Notes: generated by a model not told the origin, from the sequence alone. DNA of 64,000 bases from Succinispira mobilis DSM 6222 (GCF_000384135.1 NZ_KB913028.1:124001-188000); one strand, 5' to 3'; positions 48,914-57,460 are shown, counted from the stretch's first letter. Translations and numbers: made by a program.

Positions 48914-49480
48914 ATGTCAGCAAATAATAGTATTTTTAAAATCGGCACTAATTTGGCCCTCGCTTGTATTTTATCTGGCGCAATTATTGCGGCTACTTAT
49001 GCCGTTACAGCTCCTATCGCAGCTCAAGAAGCTGTCAAAATGAAAGAAGCGGCCTTGCAAGAACTAGTACCGCAAGCTAATAAATTTAAGCCGATTCCCG
49101 AAAAAGCTGGTTGGTATTTAGCGCAAAAAGATGGACAGTTATTAGCTGTAATTGCGCCCGCGCACGGCCAAGGTTATGGCGGCGAAATCAAAATGTTAGT
49201 GGCAATTTCCCCCACTTTTCAGGCTCTAGATTATCGGATTCTTAAACACAATGAAACGCCAGGTCTGGGCGATAAAGCAACTAAACCAGTTTTTCGCGAA
49301 CAATTCGCGGGCAAAACGCTCGAGGAGCTAGTCGTAGTCAAAACACCTAGCAAAAATAATATTCAAGCGCTCACGGGAGCTACCATTACCTCTCGCGCCG
49401 TAACTAACTCTTTTAAAACCGCTTTGCAGGAAGCTAAAGAATATTTTGCCCAACATCCCGAACAAATATCTAAAAAATAA
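48914..49480 (+). CDS. rnfG: Rnf complex subunit G (covalent FMN subunit)
   Basis: 188 residues: one N-terminal membrane helix (about 10-30) and an extracytoplasmic FMN-binding domain. The flavinylation motif is LTGATITSRAV (about 155-165), with GHGQGYGGEIKMLVAI and HNETPGLGDKA upstream, all typical. ApbE, encoded further down, would attach the FMN. Confidence 0.95.
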   Translation: MSANNSIFKIGTNLALACILSGAIIAATYAVTAPIAAQEAVKMKEAALQELVPQANKFKPIPEKAGWYLAQKDGQLLAVIAPAHGQGYGGEIKMLVAISPTFQALDYRILKHNETPGLGDKATKPVFREQFAGKTLEELVVVKTPSKNNIQALTGATITSRAVTNSFKTALQEAKEYFAQHPEQISKK

Positions 49481-49492
49481 CGGAGGTTCACT

Positions 49493-50116
49493 ATGAAGTT
49501 GTGGTCTGTTTTTTATAAAGGTTTGTTTGAACAAAATCCCATTTTTCGTCTCGCGCTTAGTCTCTGTCCTGCTTTAGCTGTTACATCTAATGTGCAAGAT
49601 GGGCTAGGCATGGGCTTGGCTGTACTATTTGTTATTACAGCTAACAACACGGTTGTTTCTATTTTTCGTAATCATATTTTACCAGAAGTTCGAGTGCCGG
49701 TATTTATTACCATTATTGCCACGCTCGTAACGCTAGTTCAATTGTTTTTATCCGCCTACTTCCCATTAATTTATGCTTCTTTAGGTATTTACCTATCTTT
49801 AATTGTGGTGTTTGCGATTATTTTAGCCCGCGCTGAAGTTTTCGCTACCAAAAATACCGTAGTGCCTTCTTTTTTTGACGGTCTCGGCATGGGGACAGGC
49901 TTTTTGCTAGCGATGGTGTTAATCGGCTGTATCCGTGAACTTTTTGGTAGTGGTAGTATTTTAGGCTATCAAATTTTAGGTAGCTGGTATAATCCCGCGC
50001 TAATTTTTATCCTCCCGCCAGGTGGGTTTTTGGTAATTGGCCTGTTAATCGGTGGCTTTAACCTCCTCCAAGCCCATCAAGAAAAAAAAGTCGCCCTGGC
50101 TAAAGGAGGCAACTAA
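49493..50116 (+). CDS. rnfE: Rnf complex subunit E
   Basis: 207 residues, six membrane helices, homologous to RnfA. NPIFRLALSLCPALAVT and VRVPVFITIIATLVT are family blocks; the Cys in the helix LVLIGCIRELFGSG is part of the intramembrane Fe-S site formed with RnfA. A GGAGG site precedes the ATG. Confidence 0.95.
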   Translation: MKLWSVFYKGLFEQNPIFRLALSLCPALAVTSNVQDGLGMGLAVLFVITANNTVVSIFRNHILPEVRVPVFITIIATLVTLVQLFLSAYFPLIYASLGIYLSLIVVFAIILARAEVFATKNTVVPSFFDGLGMGTGFLLAMVLIGCIRELFGSGSILGYQILGSWYNPALIFILPPGGFLVIGLLIGGFNLLQAHQEKKVALAKGGN

Positions 50117-50118
50117 TT

Positions 50119-50709
50119 ATGGATTTAACTGCATATTTTTTATTATTTATGAGTGCCGCGATTGTTAATAATTTTGTCTTAACTAGATTTTTAGGCTTAT
50201 GTATTTTCTTTGGCGTATCGAAAAGCTTAGATGCTTCGATCGGCATGGGCATGGCTGTAACCGCAGTTATGACGGCTAGCTCCGCCTTAGCTTGGCTAAT
50301 TTATAACTTTTTGTTAGTGCCGCTTGATTTAACCTTTTTAACTACAATTGTTTTTGTCCTGTTAATTGCTAGTTTTGTGCAATTATTGGAGATGGTTATC
50401 AAAAAATATGCCCCGACTCTCTATAATATGTGGGGTATTTATTTGGTTTTAATTGCTACAAATTGTATTGTCTTAGGGGTACCTTTAATTAGCTCCGAAC
50501 TCGGCTATGGGTTTTTACAAACGGTAGTTTTCGCGCTTGGCTCTGGTGTGGGTTTTGCCCTGGCAATAATTCTTATGGCCAGTTTACGCGAAAAGTTACA
50601 ATATGCCGCAGTCCCAAAATCCTTGCAAGGTCTAGGCATTGCCTTTATTTTGGCTGGCCTTTTGGCTCTAGCTTTTTTTGGTTTTGCCGGGATGATTCCG
50701 CTAACCTAA
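50119..50709 (+). CDS. rnfA: Rnf complex subunit A
   Basis: 196 residues, six membrane helices. AIVNNFVLTRFLGLCIFFGVS at the N-terminus (quoted Cys is the Fe-S ligand shared with RnfE) and ATNCIVLGVPL (about 115) are the family hallmarks. It follows rnfE after two bases. Confidence 0.95.
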   Translation: MDLTAYFLLFMSAAIVNNFVLTRFLGLCIFFGVSKSLDASIGMGMAVTAVMTASSALAWLIYNFLLVPLDLTFLTTIVFVLLIASFVQLLEMVIKKYAPTLYNMWGIYLVLIATNCIVLGVPLISSELGYGFLQTVVFALGSGVGFALAIILMASLREKLQYAAVPKSLQGLGIAFILAGLLALAFFGFAGMIPLT

Positions 50710-50735
50710 AGTAATTGTTAAGGGAGATAGAAACT

Positions 50736-51542
50736 ATGAATACAGCCCTAATAATTTTATTAATTATGACGATCTTAGGCATTGCTTTTGGCTTTTTATT
50801 AGCCTATGCCAATAAAAAATTTAAAACTGAAGTCAATCCGCTCATTCATATTGTCGAAGATATTTTACCCAAAGGGCAGTGTGGTGCCTGTGGTTACCCT
50901 GGCTGTTTAGCCTATGCTGAAGCGGTAGTTTTAGATCCTAAAGTGCCCGCTAATTTATGTATTCCTGGTAAAGATATGGTCGCTAAAGAAGTTGCTAAGT
51001 TAACTGGCAAACAAGCTGCCGCCATTGAGCCCAAAATTGCTAAAATTCATTGTGCTGGCACGCCTGCTGTGGCCCAAAACAAATATTTGTATCAAGGCAT
51101 CAAGGATTGCGCCGCTGCCAATAGTTTATTTAATGGTGCTAAAGCTTGTCAATTTGGCTGTTTAGGTTTGGGCAGTTGTATCCAAGCCTGTCCGTTTGAA
51201 GCCTTATCCTTAGGTGCAAACCATTTACCGGTAGTGGACGCCCATAAATGTACGGCCTGCGGTAAATGTCAAGAAGCCTGTCCCAAGCAACTAATTTCCC
51301 TAGTACCTTTAACCGCCAAAGTGCACGTTGCCTGTCATAGCCTGGGCAAAGGTGCTAGCGCAAAAAAAGATTGCAGTGCTGCTTGTATTGGTTGCACTAT
51401 TTGCGCTAAAACCTGCCCCTTGCAAGCAATTACCATGCACAATAACTTACCTGAAGTGCAGCACGAAATTTGTCAAACTTGCACAAACGCTGTTTGTTTA
51501 ACTAAGTGCCCGACCAAAGCTTTGCAAGCATTTTTAGTTTAG
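50736..51542 (+). CDS. rnfB: Rnf complex subunit B (multi-cluster ferredoxin)
   Basis: 268 residues: one N-terminal membrane helix, then an Fe-S domain CGACGYPGCLAYAEAV and a ferredoxin-type region with several Cys clusters (CLGLGSCIQACP, CTACGKCQEACP, CIGCTICAKTCP, CQTCTNAVCLTKCP), i.e. about five clusters in all. It is the entry point for electrons from reduced ferredoxin. The ATG at 50736 has GGGAG upstream; a TTG at 50715 would add seven residues. Last gene of the rnf block. Confidence 0.93.
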   Translation: MNTALIILLIMTILGIAFGFLLAYANKKFKTEVNPLIHIVEDILPKGQCGACGYPGCLAYAEAVVLDPKVPANLCIPGKDMVAKEVAKLTGKQAAAIEPKIAKIHCAGTPAVAQNKYLYQGIKDCAAANSLFNGAKACQFGCLGLGSCIQACPFEALSLGANHLPVVDAHKCTACGKCQEACPKQLISLVPLTAKVHVACHSLGKGASAKKDCSAACIGCTICAKTCPLQAITMHNNLPEVQHEICQTCTNAVCLTKCPTKALQAFLV

Positions 51543-51911
51543 CAAATTAAATGGTGTTGGTGTCTAGCGTTAACTATCTTGTTTTCTAGCTACAAACCTA
51601 GCGTGAAAATTACTTTCAGATTTTGGGTGTCTGGCATTAGCTATATTACTTTAGCTATTTTTCATAACTATCGTGCATTAGTTCTTTGCATTAGTTCTTT
51701 GCATTAGTTCTTTGCATTAGTTGCTATTTATCTTGAGTGCACTAACGACCTGGCAGTAATTTCCTGGCATTAGCTCCGTGCATTAGTTATCTTATATTTT
51801 TAAGTTTTTGTTTTTATATTTTAAGCAAACGCTTATTTTTTCTGCAATATCTCTATAAATAGTTAACAATTCTTTCCTATTATATAGCTTTATCCAATGC
51901 TTTCTTTTATA
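51543..51911. other. Repeat-rich non-coding stretch after rnfB
   Basis: No gene is seen. It contains degenerate repeats of GCATTAGTT-like words, with three exact 13-base units (GCATTAGTTCTTT) and a partial fourth at 51675-51722, and looser forms (GGCATTAGCT) on either side. There is no clear terminator for the rnf unit. Confidence 0.6.
51675..51722 (+). repeat. 13-bp tandem repeat (GCATTAGTTCTTT)
   Basis: About 3.7 head-to-tail copies in the gap between rnfB and apbE. Similar degenerate words occur up to 51790. Confidence 0.8.
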
Positions 51912-52019
51912 TAGTGTTCTTAGTGTTCTTAGTGTTCTTAGTGTTCTTAGTGTTCTTAGTGTTCTTAGTGTTCTTAGTGTTCTTAGTGTTCTTAGTGTTT
52001 TTAGTGTTCTTAGTGTTTT
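51912..52019 (+). repeat. 9-bp tandem repeat, 12 copies (TAGTGTTCT)
   Basis: Twelve head-to-tail 9-base units. Ten are exact; units 10 and 12 have C to T at position 8. The array ends 28 bases before the apbE ATG, just ahead of its GGAG ribosome-binding site. The unit length is three codons, so copy-number change keeps the reading frame. One frame (Ser-Val-Leu)n is open into apbE but has no ATG/GTG/TTG start; another, (Val-Phe-Leu)n, has GTG starts and stops at a TAA overlapping the apbE ATG. Confidence 0.95.
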
Positions 52020-52047
52020 TATATTTGGTATATATGGAGTATCTATA

Positions 52048-53076
52048 ATGTATATAAATCGTAAAATTCATTGGCGGCACAAACTAGTTATTGTCCTTAG
52101 TTTGCTAATTTTCTTATCGATAACTGGTTGTAGTCCTAACAAACAAGCTCATAAAACCACCCTGTTTGCTCTAGATACAGTTATCGAAATTACAGCCTAT
52201 GGCGAGCAAGCGCCGCGCGCTCTCGAACAAGCAAGCGCTGAAATCAAACGCTTAGAAGCTTTATTCGATGCGCACCAAAAAACTAGTGAAATTAGTCAGC
52301 TAAACCAACAAGCTGGCCTAGCTCCTGTAAAACTTAGCCCCGAAACTTTTGCAGTCTTAGCACAAGCGCAACTTTATGCCCAACAAAGCAACGGAGCTTT
52401 TGACCCTACTATTAAACCACTAGTAGACTTATGGGCAATTGGCAAGGGGCAAGAAACTGTACCTAGCGCAGCGGCTATTCGCCAAAGTTTAAGCTTAGTC
52501 AATTTCAAGCGCCTCCAATTAGATGCAACCACCCAAACTGCCTTTCTCTTGGATAAAAATATGGGGGTAGATTTAGGTGGTATCGCTAAAAACTATATTT
52601 TATTACAGGTGCGTTCCCTCCTTGCCCAACAGCAAGTTAAACACGCTTTAATAAATGGTGGTGGTGATATCTACACTCTCGGTCAAAACCCGCAAGGCCA
52701 GCCCTGGACAATCGGTGTGCAACATCCACGAAACTCCCAAGCCATAATCGCTAAAGTCCGCCTAGAATCTTGGGATCAAGTAGCTACCTCTGGCGACTAC
52801 CAACGCTATTTTCTCGTCGATAACCAGCGTTATCATCATATTTTTGATCTCAAAACAGGTTATCCAACTAACAGTCTGAGTTCGGCCACCCTATTTGCTA
52901 AATTTCCCGCGCCAACTTTTCCCTCGAGTCTCTGTCTAATTTTAGGCAAATCTGCCACTTTAGAATTTATCGCTCAACATTATCCGCATGTACAGGCTTT
53001 ACTGGTTGATTCTCAACAACAAGTCACCAGCACTGCGGCTTTAACTGCTCAAATGACTATCTCGAAGCCGAACTAA
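52048..53076 (+). CDS. apbE: FAD:protein FMN transferase (ApbE), lipoprotein
   Basis: 342 residues. ApbE attaches FMN covalently to Thr in RnfD and RnfG outside the cytoplasmic membrane. The N-terminus is a lipoprotein signal with lipobox SITGC (Cys about 27). Catalytic-domain blocks: FALDTVIEITAYG, GAFDPTIKPLVDLW, GVDLGGIAKNYIL, INGGGDIYTLG and VATSGDYQRYF. GGAG lies 8 bases before the ATG. Placement behind rnfB fits its substrates. Confidence 0.94.
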   Translation: MYINRKIHWRHKLVIVLSLLIFLSITGCSPNKQAHKTTLFALDTVIEITAYGEQAPRALEQASAEIKRLEALFDAHQKTSEISQLNQQAGLAPVKLSPETFAVLAQAQLYAQQSNGAFDPTIKPLVDLWAIGKGQETVPSAAAIRQSLSLVNFKRLQLDATTQTAFLLDKNMGVDLGGIAKNYILLQVRSLLAQQQVKHALINGGGDIYTLGQNPQGQPWTIGVQHPRNSQAIIAKVRLESWDQVATSGDYQRYFLVDNQRYHHIFDLKTGYPTNSLSSATLFAKFPAPTFPSSLCLILGKSATLEFIAQHYPHVQALLVDSQQQVTSTAALTAQMTISKPN

Positions 53077-53378
53077 CACCCTACTAACTAAACTAAAAAA
53101 TACTGGATATTGTCGAATATGAAACCTAGTTTCTTTCTACTCAGCAAATACCCCTTAAAATTAAGAAACAATTAGCTAGCTAATAGCTAGATTAACTCCC
53201 CTACGCCTACAGAGGTGGGGACTTCTTGAGACGTATCATAATGTAATATACTTACCAAGTACTTACTAAGCTATCTCCTTTTGCCCAACGACTCTTATTA
53301 CAGCTTAGGATTTAAAAAGCAATTCGCTAGCTAAGGGCTAGTTCAAATAACCAGCAACCACAAAATCGAGGTGAAGAG
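53077..53378. other. Non-coding stretch with IS200/IS605-like end hairpin
   Basis: No gene. It has two similar words (GCTAGCTAATAGCTAG at about 53173 and GCTAGCTAAGGGCTAG at about 53327) and a hairpin CCCCTAC...GTGGGG at 53195-53222. On the minus strand the hairpin context (AAGTCCCCACCTCTGTAGG) looks like the end of an IS200/IS605 element. No transposase is nearby. Confidence 0.4.
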
Positions 53379-53747
53379 ATGCTAAAACCTGCCGACAAAT
53401 TTTTAATTGTCAGCCTACTAAGCCTAGCTTTACTACTGTTTCTGCAACAATCACCCACTAACCAGACGGCTACCCAAGTATTTGTAAGTGTCGATGGTTT
53501 GATAAAATATAAACTACCACGTAGTTCCGAACCCAGTAGTTTGATTATTCAAGGCGTGCACGGCCAGCTAACCCTCGTCGCTGATGCCCAAGGTTTTTAT
53601 GTGCAAAATGCAGACTGCCCCGACCATGACTGCGAACGCCTGGGCGCCATTAATCATTACCCGCAACAGATAGTTTGCCTACCAAACAAGGTTGTCATTT
53701 TCTTTCCTGAACCTCAGGAGAGCGAATTTGATGCAATCATAAAGTGA
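53379..53747 (+). CDS. NusG-domain-II-containing membrane-anchored protein
   Basis: 122 residues: N-terminal membrane helix (about 8-24) and a small beta domain with ADCPDHDCERLGAI, the Cys motif of the NusG_II family often found with rnf, apbE and Gx transporter genes. GAGGTGAAGAG precedes the ATG. It may help in Rnf/ApbE-related electron or flavin handling; the exact role is unknown. Confidence 0.82.
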   Translation: MLKPADKFLIVSLLSLALLLFLQQSPTNQTATQVFVSVDGLIKYKLPRSSEPSSLIIQGVHGQLTLVADAQGFYVQNADCPDHDCERLGAINHYPQQIVCLPNKVVIFFPEPQESEFDAIIK

Positions 53748-53754
53748 GGCCCTT

Positions 53755-54276
53755 ATGTCTACTAAACAACTTTTACAATTGGCGCTGTTAACGGCGCTAG
53801 CTTTGTGCTTACAATTGCTAGAACGCAGCTTAGAGTTGCCACTACTATTTCCTGGCTTCAAACTAGGACTGTCCAATATTGTTTCTCTATATCTACTAAT
53901 AGTAATGGGTTTACTCCCTGCTCTTGGCGTTACTCTATTACGTGTCTGCCTAAGTAGTCTACTCAGTGGTACTTTATTTGCCCCTGGTTTTTTTCTCGCT
54001 ATAGCTGGAGGTATAAGCGCTTGTTTGCTTATGTATGTTGCTCAAAGTCAAAATTATTTTCGCTTTTCTTATTATGGACTCAGCATTATTGGGGCCACTA
54101 GCCACAACCTAGCTCAATTAAGCGTAGCTAGTTATCTATTGTCAACTAATTTTGTTTACTACTATCTACCTTATATGTTAGTTATATCAGTTCCCACGGG
54201 CCTATTAACTGGCTTATTATTAAGTCGGCTGCTACGCCAACTCCCGCTAGCTTATCAACATCAAAGTTCCAACTAG
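53755..54276 (+). CDS. Gx transporter family (ECF S-component-like) membrane protein
   Basis: 173 residues with five to six hydrophobic helices. LFPGFKLGLSNIVSLYLL and LLSGTLFAPGFFLAIAGG are the signature blocks of the Gx transporter family, formerly called heptaprenyl diphosphate synthase component I. Usually encoded after a NusG_II protein, as here (seven bases apart). Substrate unknown; flavin-related cargo would fit the apbE/rnf neighbourhood but is speculation. Confidence 0.85.
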   Translation: MSTKQLLQLALLTALALCLQLLERSLELPLLFPGFKLGLSNIVSLYLLIVMGLLPALGVTLLRVCLSSLLSGTLFAPGFFLAIAGGISACLLMYVAQSQNYFRFSYYGLSIIGATSHNLAQLSVASYLLSTNFVYYYLPYMLVISVPTGLLTGLLLSRLLRQLPLAYQHQSSN

Positions 54277-54318
54277 CGCTACAATGCTGGCCGAGAATAA
54301 AGTTAATTCAAAATAAAA

Positions 54319-54377
54319 AAGCACATACTTTCTTAGCTAAGCCTTGTCATTAACAAGGATGCAAAAAGTATGTGCTT
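54319..54377 (+). terminator. Terminator of the rnf-apbE unit
   Basis: AAGCACATACTTT / AAAGTATGTGCTT with an inner CCTTG/CAAGG stem, followed by TATATTTTTT. It lies 42 bases after the last gene. Confidence 0.88.
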
Positions 54378-54521
54378 ATATTTTTTATTGTAACTGCCAT
54401 CAGCTAACTTCGCTTTAGCTAAGCCTAAACTTAACTAATTTAAAAATCTGGTTAATTTTCACTCTTAATACGGCAACTAACTTCAAACTTCGCCTGACAA
54501 CACCACAAGCTTAGCCTAGAA

Positions 54522-54950
54522 TTAATGCCCTCCACAACAGCCATGACAATCATGATCGCAAATTTGCAAGTCGCTTACATCTTCACCTTGATTTTTTTTG
54601 TAATCAATAATAGCTGCTTTTAGCGCATCTGCGGCCAAATTAGAACAGTGCATTTTTACAGGTGGCAAGCCATCTAAAGCTTCTGCTACAGCTTTATTAG
54701 TTAATTCCAACGCCTGTTCAATAGTTTTACCTTTAGCTAATTCGGTAGCCATACTACTAGTAGCAATCGCCGCCCCACACCCAAAAGTTTTAAACCGAAT
54801 ATCTGTAATAATATTATCTTCAACCACAATATAAAACCGCATAATATCGCCACATGTAGGATTACCTACTTGGCCTACACCACTTGCATTTTCTATTTCC
54901 CCTACATTGCGAGGATTAGAAAAATGATCCATTACTTTTTCGCTGTACAT
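54522..54950 (-). CDS. Fe-S cluster scaffold protein (IscU/NifU-N type)
   Basis: 142 residues. The scaffold receives sulfur from IscS and builds clusters for transfer. YSEKVMDHFSNPRNVGEIE, NPTCGDIM (first ligand Cys), FKTFGCGAAIATSSM (second) and KMHCSNLAADAL (third) give the three conserved Cys. The C-terminus has an unusual His/Cys tail CDHDCHGCCGGH. It follows the desulfurase gene after 12 bases. Confidence 0.94.
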   Translation of the reverse strand: MYSEKVMDHFSNPRNVGEIENASGVGQVGNPTCGDIMRFYIVVEDNIITDIRFKTFGCGAAIATSSMATELAKGKTIEQALELTNKAVAEALDGLPPVKMHCSNLAADALKAAIIDYKKNQGEDVSDLQICDHDCHGCCGGH

Positions 54951-54962
54951 ACTTACCTCCTG

Positions 54963-56183
54963 TTATTTACACGCCCTAAGGCAATCATTTCCACGTTGTT
55001 CTGCACGAGCACATTGCAAAACTTTAGCATCATACAATGGTGACATCGCTCTTAACCGTTCTACGATTGGGGGCAATTTTTCTAATACATATTCAATATC
55101 TGCCAAAGTTGTTTCATGTGACAAACTTAAGCGTAAAGAACCATGTGCTGTCGCATGGTCTAAGCCAGTCGCCAAAAGCACATGCGATGGGTCTAAAGAG
55201 CCACTGGTACATGCCGAACCGCTAGATGCCGCAATACCCACCATATCTAAGCTCAATAACATCCCTTCACCTTCAATATATTCGATGCTCACATTCGCAT
55301 TATTAGCTAGTCTTTGCGTTGGATGTCCATTTAAGCGTAAAAACGGAATTTTTTCAAACAAGCCACTTATTAACTTGTCGCGTAAATCGGCCACATAAGC
55401 GGAATTCTTTCCTAAATTCTCTCTAGCAAGTTCTGCCGCCAAACCTAAGCCTGCAATGCCTGGCACAGCTTCTGTCCCTGGACGCACTTGACGCTCTTGG
55501 GCACCGCCACGTAACATTGGTTGTAACCGCACGCCACGGCGAATATAAATTGCGCCCGAACCTTTAGGCCCGTGAATTTTATGGGCTGTCATACTTAATA
55601 GGTCCACATTATCGCGCACTACATCTAATTCTAGTTGGCCTGCGGCTTGCACCGCATCCGTGTGAAACAAAATTCCTTTAGCCCGAGCCAAAGCACCAAT
55701 TTCTTTAATCGGCATAATTGTGCCAATTTCATTATTAGCATACATTACACTAATTAAAATAGTCTCTGGCGTAATTGCCGCCTCTACCGCAGCTACACTT
55801 ACCATCCCATATTCATCTACAGGTAAATAGGTTACACTAAAACCTTCTTTTTCTAATTGCTCACAAGCATGCAAAATCGCATGATGCTCCACCTGTGTTG
55901 TAATAATATGTTTGCCTTTAGCACGTTTTGCGTAAGCCACGCCGCGCAAGGCCATATTATCGGACTCAGTCCCACCACTAGTAAAAAATATTTCATCTTT
56001 TTGGGCATTTAACAAAGCTGCTACTTGTTCCCGAGCCTTATCTAAATACACCTTAGCTTTACGACCTACTCTATGTACACTAGATGGATTGCCATAGGCA
56101 TCCAACATTACTTCTGTCATTAATTTAACTATGCGCTCATCTACTCGCGTAGTAGCGGCATTATCCAAATAAACCTCTCTCAC
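54963..56183 (-). CDS. iscS: Cysteine desulfurase (IscS/NifS family)
   Basis: 406 residues. PLP enzyme that takes sulfur from cysteine for Fe-S clusters. VYLDNAATTRVDERI, FTSGGTESDNMALRG, HHAILHACEQLEKEG, the PLP-lysine block MTAHKIHGPKGSGAIYIR (about 200-217) and the active-site Cys in SSGSACTSGSLDPSHVLLA (about 325) are clear. It is transcribed with the scaffold gene downstream. The C-terminus carries extra Cys (CLRACK). Confidence 0.94.
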   Translation of the reverse strand: MREVYLDNAATTRVDERIVKLMTEVMLDAYGNPSSVHRVGRKAKVYLDKAREQVAALLNAQKDEIFFTSGGTESDNMALRGVAYAKRAKGKHIITTQVEHHAILHACEQLEKEGFSVTYLPVDEYGMVSVAAVEAAITPETILISVMYANNEIGTIMPIKEIGALARAKGILFHTDAVQAAGQLELDVVRDNVDLLSMTAHKIHGPKGSGAIYIRRGVRLQPMLRGGAQERQVRPGTEAVPGIAGLGLAAELARENLGKNSAYVADLRDKLISGLFEKIPFLRLNGHPTQRLANNANVSIEYIEGEGMLLSLDMVGIAASSGSACTSGSLDPSHVLLATGLDHATAHGSLRLSLSHETTLADIEYVLEKLPPIVERLRAMSPLYDAKVLQCARAEQRGNDCLRACK

Positions 56184-56551
56184 AACCGAATCCTCCCTCG
56201 CGTATTTTTCAACTTAGAAATCATAGAGTTTTTATATCCGACTATTTTACTCCACTTTCTTTGTTTATAGTAACAGAAAAACTATAATTTGTAAATACTT
56301 TTCCCGTTATTTTCTTAGTACTTCGCTAATTTTTCCACACTTTTTATTATTTTCCTCTCCAGTTCCCATCTGTAGCTATTGGACTCCCCCTAGCTGAATA
56401 AAAATTATTTGGGAATATTGGGGGACAAGTCCCCCAGCTAAGTCTCTGCCCTTAGTTCGACTAAAACTAGCGCAAGCTGTTTAGGTTGCCAAACGGTTAC
56501 AAACTTTCTGCAAGTGGAGTTAAGCTAGCAAGACCTTAAAACTTTGCTAGC
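56184..56551. other. Non-coding stretch with a G/C palindrome
   Basis: Contains the iscS upstream region (TATAAT-like words near 56284) and a short palindrome GGGGGAC-AA-GTCCCCC at 56420-56435. A similar word (CCCCCTAGCTGA) precedes it. No gene seen. The palindrome could be a protein-binding site or an old mobile-element end. Confidence 0.4.
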
Positions 56552-56788
56552 TTAGTTTTTAAATGCCCCATTTCCGCTCTTGAGACTATTTTCGCAGTTT
56601 ACTTGCTCACCCAATAAAATTTCTTTATTTGTCTGCATCTCTGTTAACCCGGAGCCTTGCCGTAACAAGTGTTCAAAATAGCAATCATGCTTTTTATAAC
56701 ATTCTTCGCAAAATGCTAAGCCACATTCACTACAAATTATACAGTCCACCATATAAAAAAAATTTTTACATTTTTCGCAATTAGGCAT
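56552..56788 (-). CDS. Small Cys-rich zinc-binding protein
   Basis: 78 residues with CEKCKNFF, CIICSECGLAFCEECYKKHDC: about eight Cys and one His spaced as two interleaved zinc knuckles, like a short B-box or RING-type fold. The C-terminal half has no recognisable features. GGGAG precedes the ATG. It stands alone. Function unknown; protein or nucleic-acid binding is possible. Confidence 0.7.
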   Translation of the reverse strand: MPNCEKCKNFFYMVDCIICSECGLAFCEECYKKHDCYFEHLLRQGSGLTEMQTNKEILLGEQVNCENSLKSGNGAFKN

Positions 56789-57262
56789 ATGGTTTCATCT
56801 CCCGTTATTCTTCTTATTTCTTATATTATATTATTTTTAATATTTAAACAAGTTAATTTACTGGAAAGCCGCCAAGTTAGCCAAAACTAACATTTTTGTC
56901 TAGCTAATTTTTTACTGGAGCTTACCTGTCTAAACACCGAATTTAGCCTAACTCAAGTCATATCTTTAGCTAAAAAACTAATTTGGCAAACTATTAATTC
57001 GCCGCTACTTGCGTTTTTAGGCAAATCTAGGGCTTGACAAAAATCTATAAAAGTTACATAATATTTATCGTTGGTAATGGTTTTCATTTTCATTAATTTG
57101 TTTTAACTGATTCTGATATTTTTTATTTTAAGCTCTTATCTTCCGAAATTTTATTTTCTTACGAAATCTTATTTAAAACAGAAGCCTGAAACAGCCCCGC
57201 CAACAATTTAACTCAAATTTTTTAGCCTTCCTAAAAGTGCTAACTTTGAGTGAGGTGAAAAT
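56789..57262. other. Non-coding region upstream of the Com-like gene
   Basis: No gene. A TTGACA at 57035-57040 followed 17 bases later by an A/T-rich CAT-A word forms a promoter candidate. Just after it is GGTAATGGTTTTCATTTTCATT (about 57073-57094, given here only as a site) that resembles a Fur box (repeated hexamers of the NATWAT type). Confidence 0.45.
57035..57063 (+). promoter_or_regulatory. Candidate promoter upstream of the Com-like gene
   Basis: TTGACA with 17-base spacing to an A/T-rich -10-like word starting CAT. The putative transcript would have a leader of about 190 bases before the Com-like ATG. Confidence 0.5.
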
Positions 57263-57424
57263 ATGCAAGAAGTCCGTTGTCAAAAGTGTAATCGTTTATT
57301 GTTTCGCGGTAGCGTGAAAGCTATTGAAATTAAGTGTCCGAAGTGTAACCATGTGCAAATAATTACAGCTAAGGATCACAGCGTAACTAAACCTAAAGGC
57401 ACCCCTTCTCTAGAGAGCCGTTAG
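57263..57424 (+). CDS. Com-family zinc-ribbon protein
   Basis: 53 residues: MQEVRCQKCNRLLFRG and IEIKCPKCNHVQIITA give two CxxC zinc knuckles of the Com type (first described as the translational activator Com of phage Mu). AGGTGA lies before the ATG, and a terminator follows at once, so this is a single-gene transcript. Chromosomal Com genes are often found in Negativicutes-like genomes with no known target. It may bind RNA; that is inference. Confidence 0.8.
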   Translation: MQEVRCQKCNRLLFRGSVKAIEIKCPKCNHVQIITAKDHSVTKPKGTPSLESR

Positions 57425-57460
57425 AGCTCCGTGACATAATACATCATGTCCGGGGCTTTT
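57425..57460 (+). terminator. Terminator of the Com-like gene
   Basis: AGCTCCG-GACAT / ATGTC-CGGGGCT imperfect stem (one G-U, one bulge) followed by TTTTTT, directly after the stop codon. Confidence 0.85.

Noticed and set aside
51912-52019. CRISPR array
   Set aside because: Units are 9 bases, head to tail, without spacers and no cas genes are seen: a simple tandem repeat.
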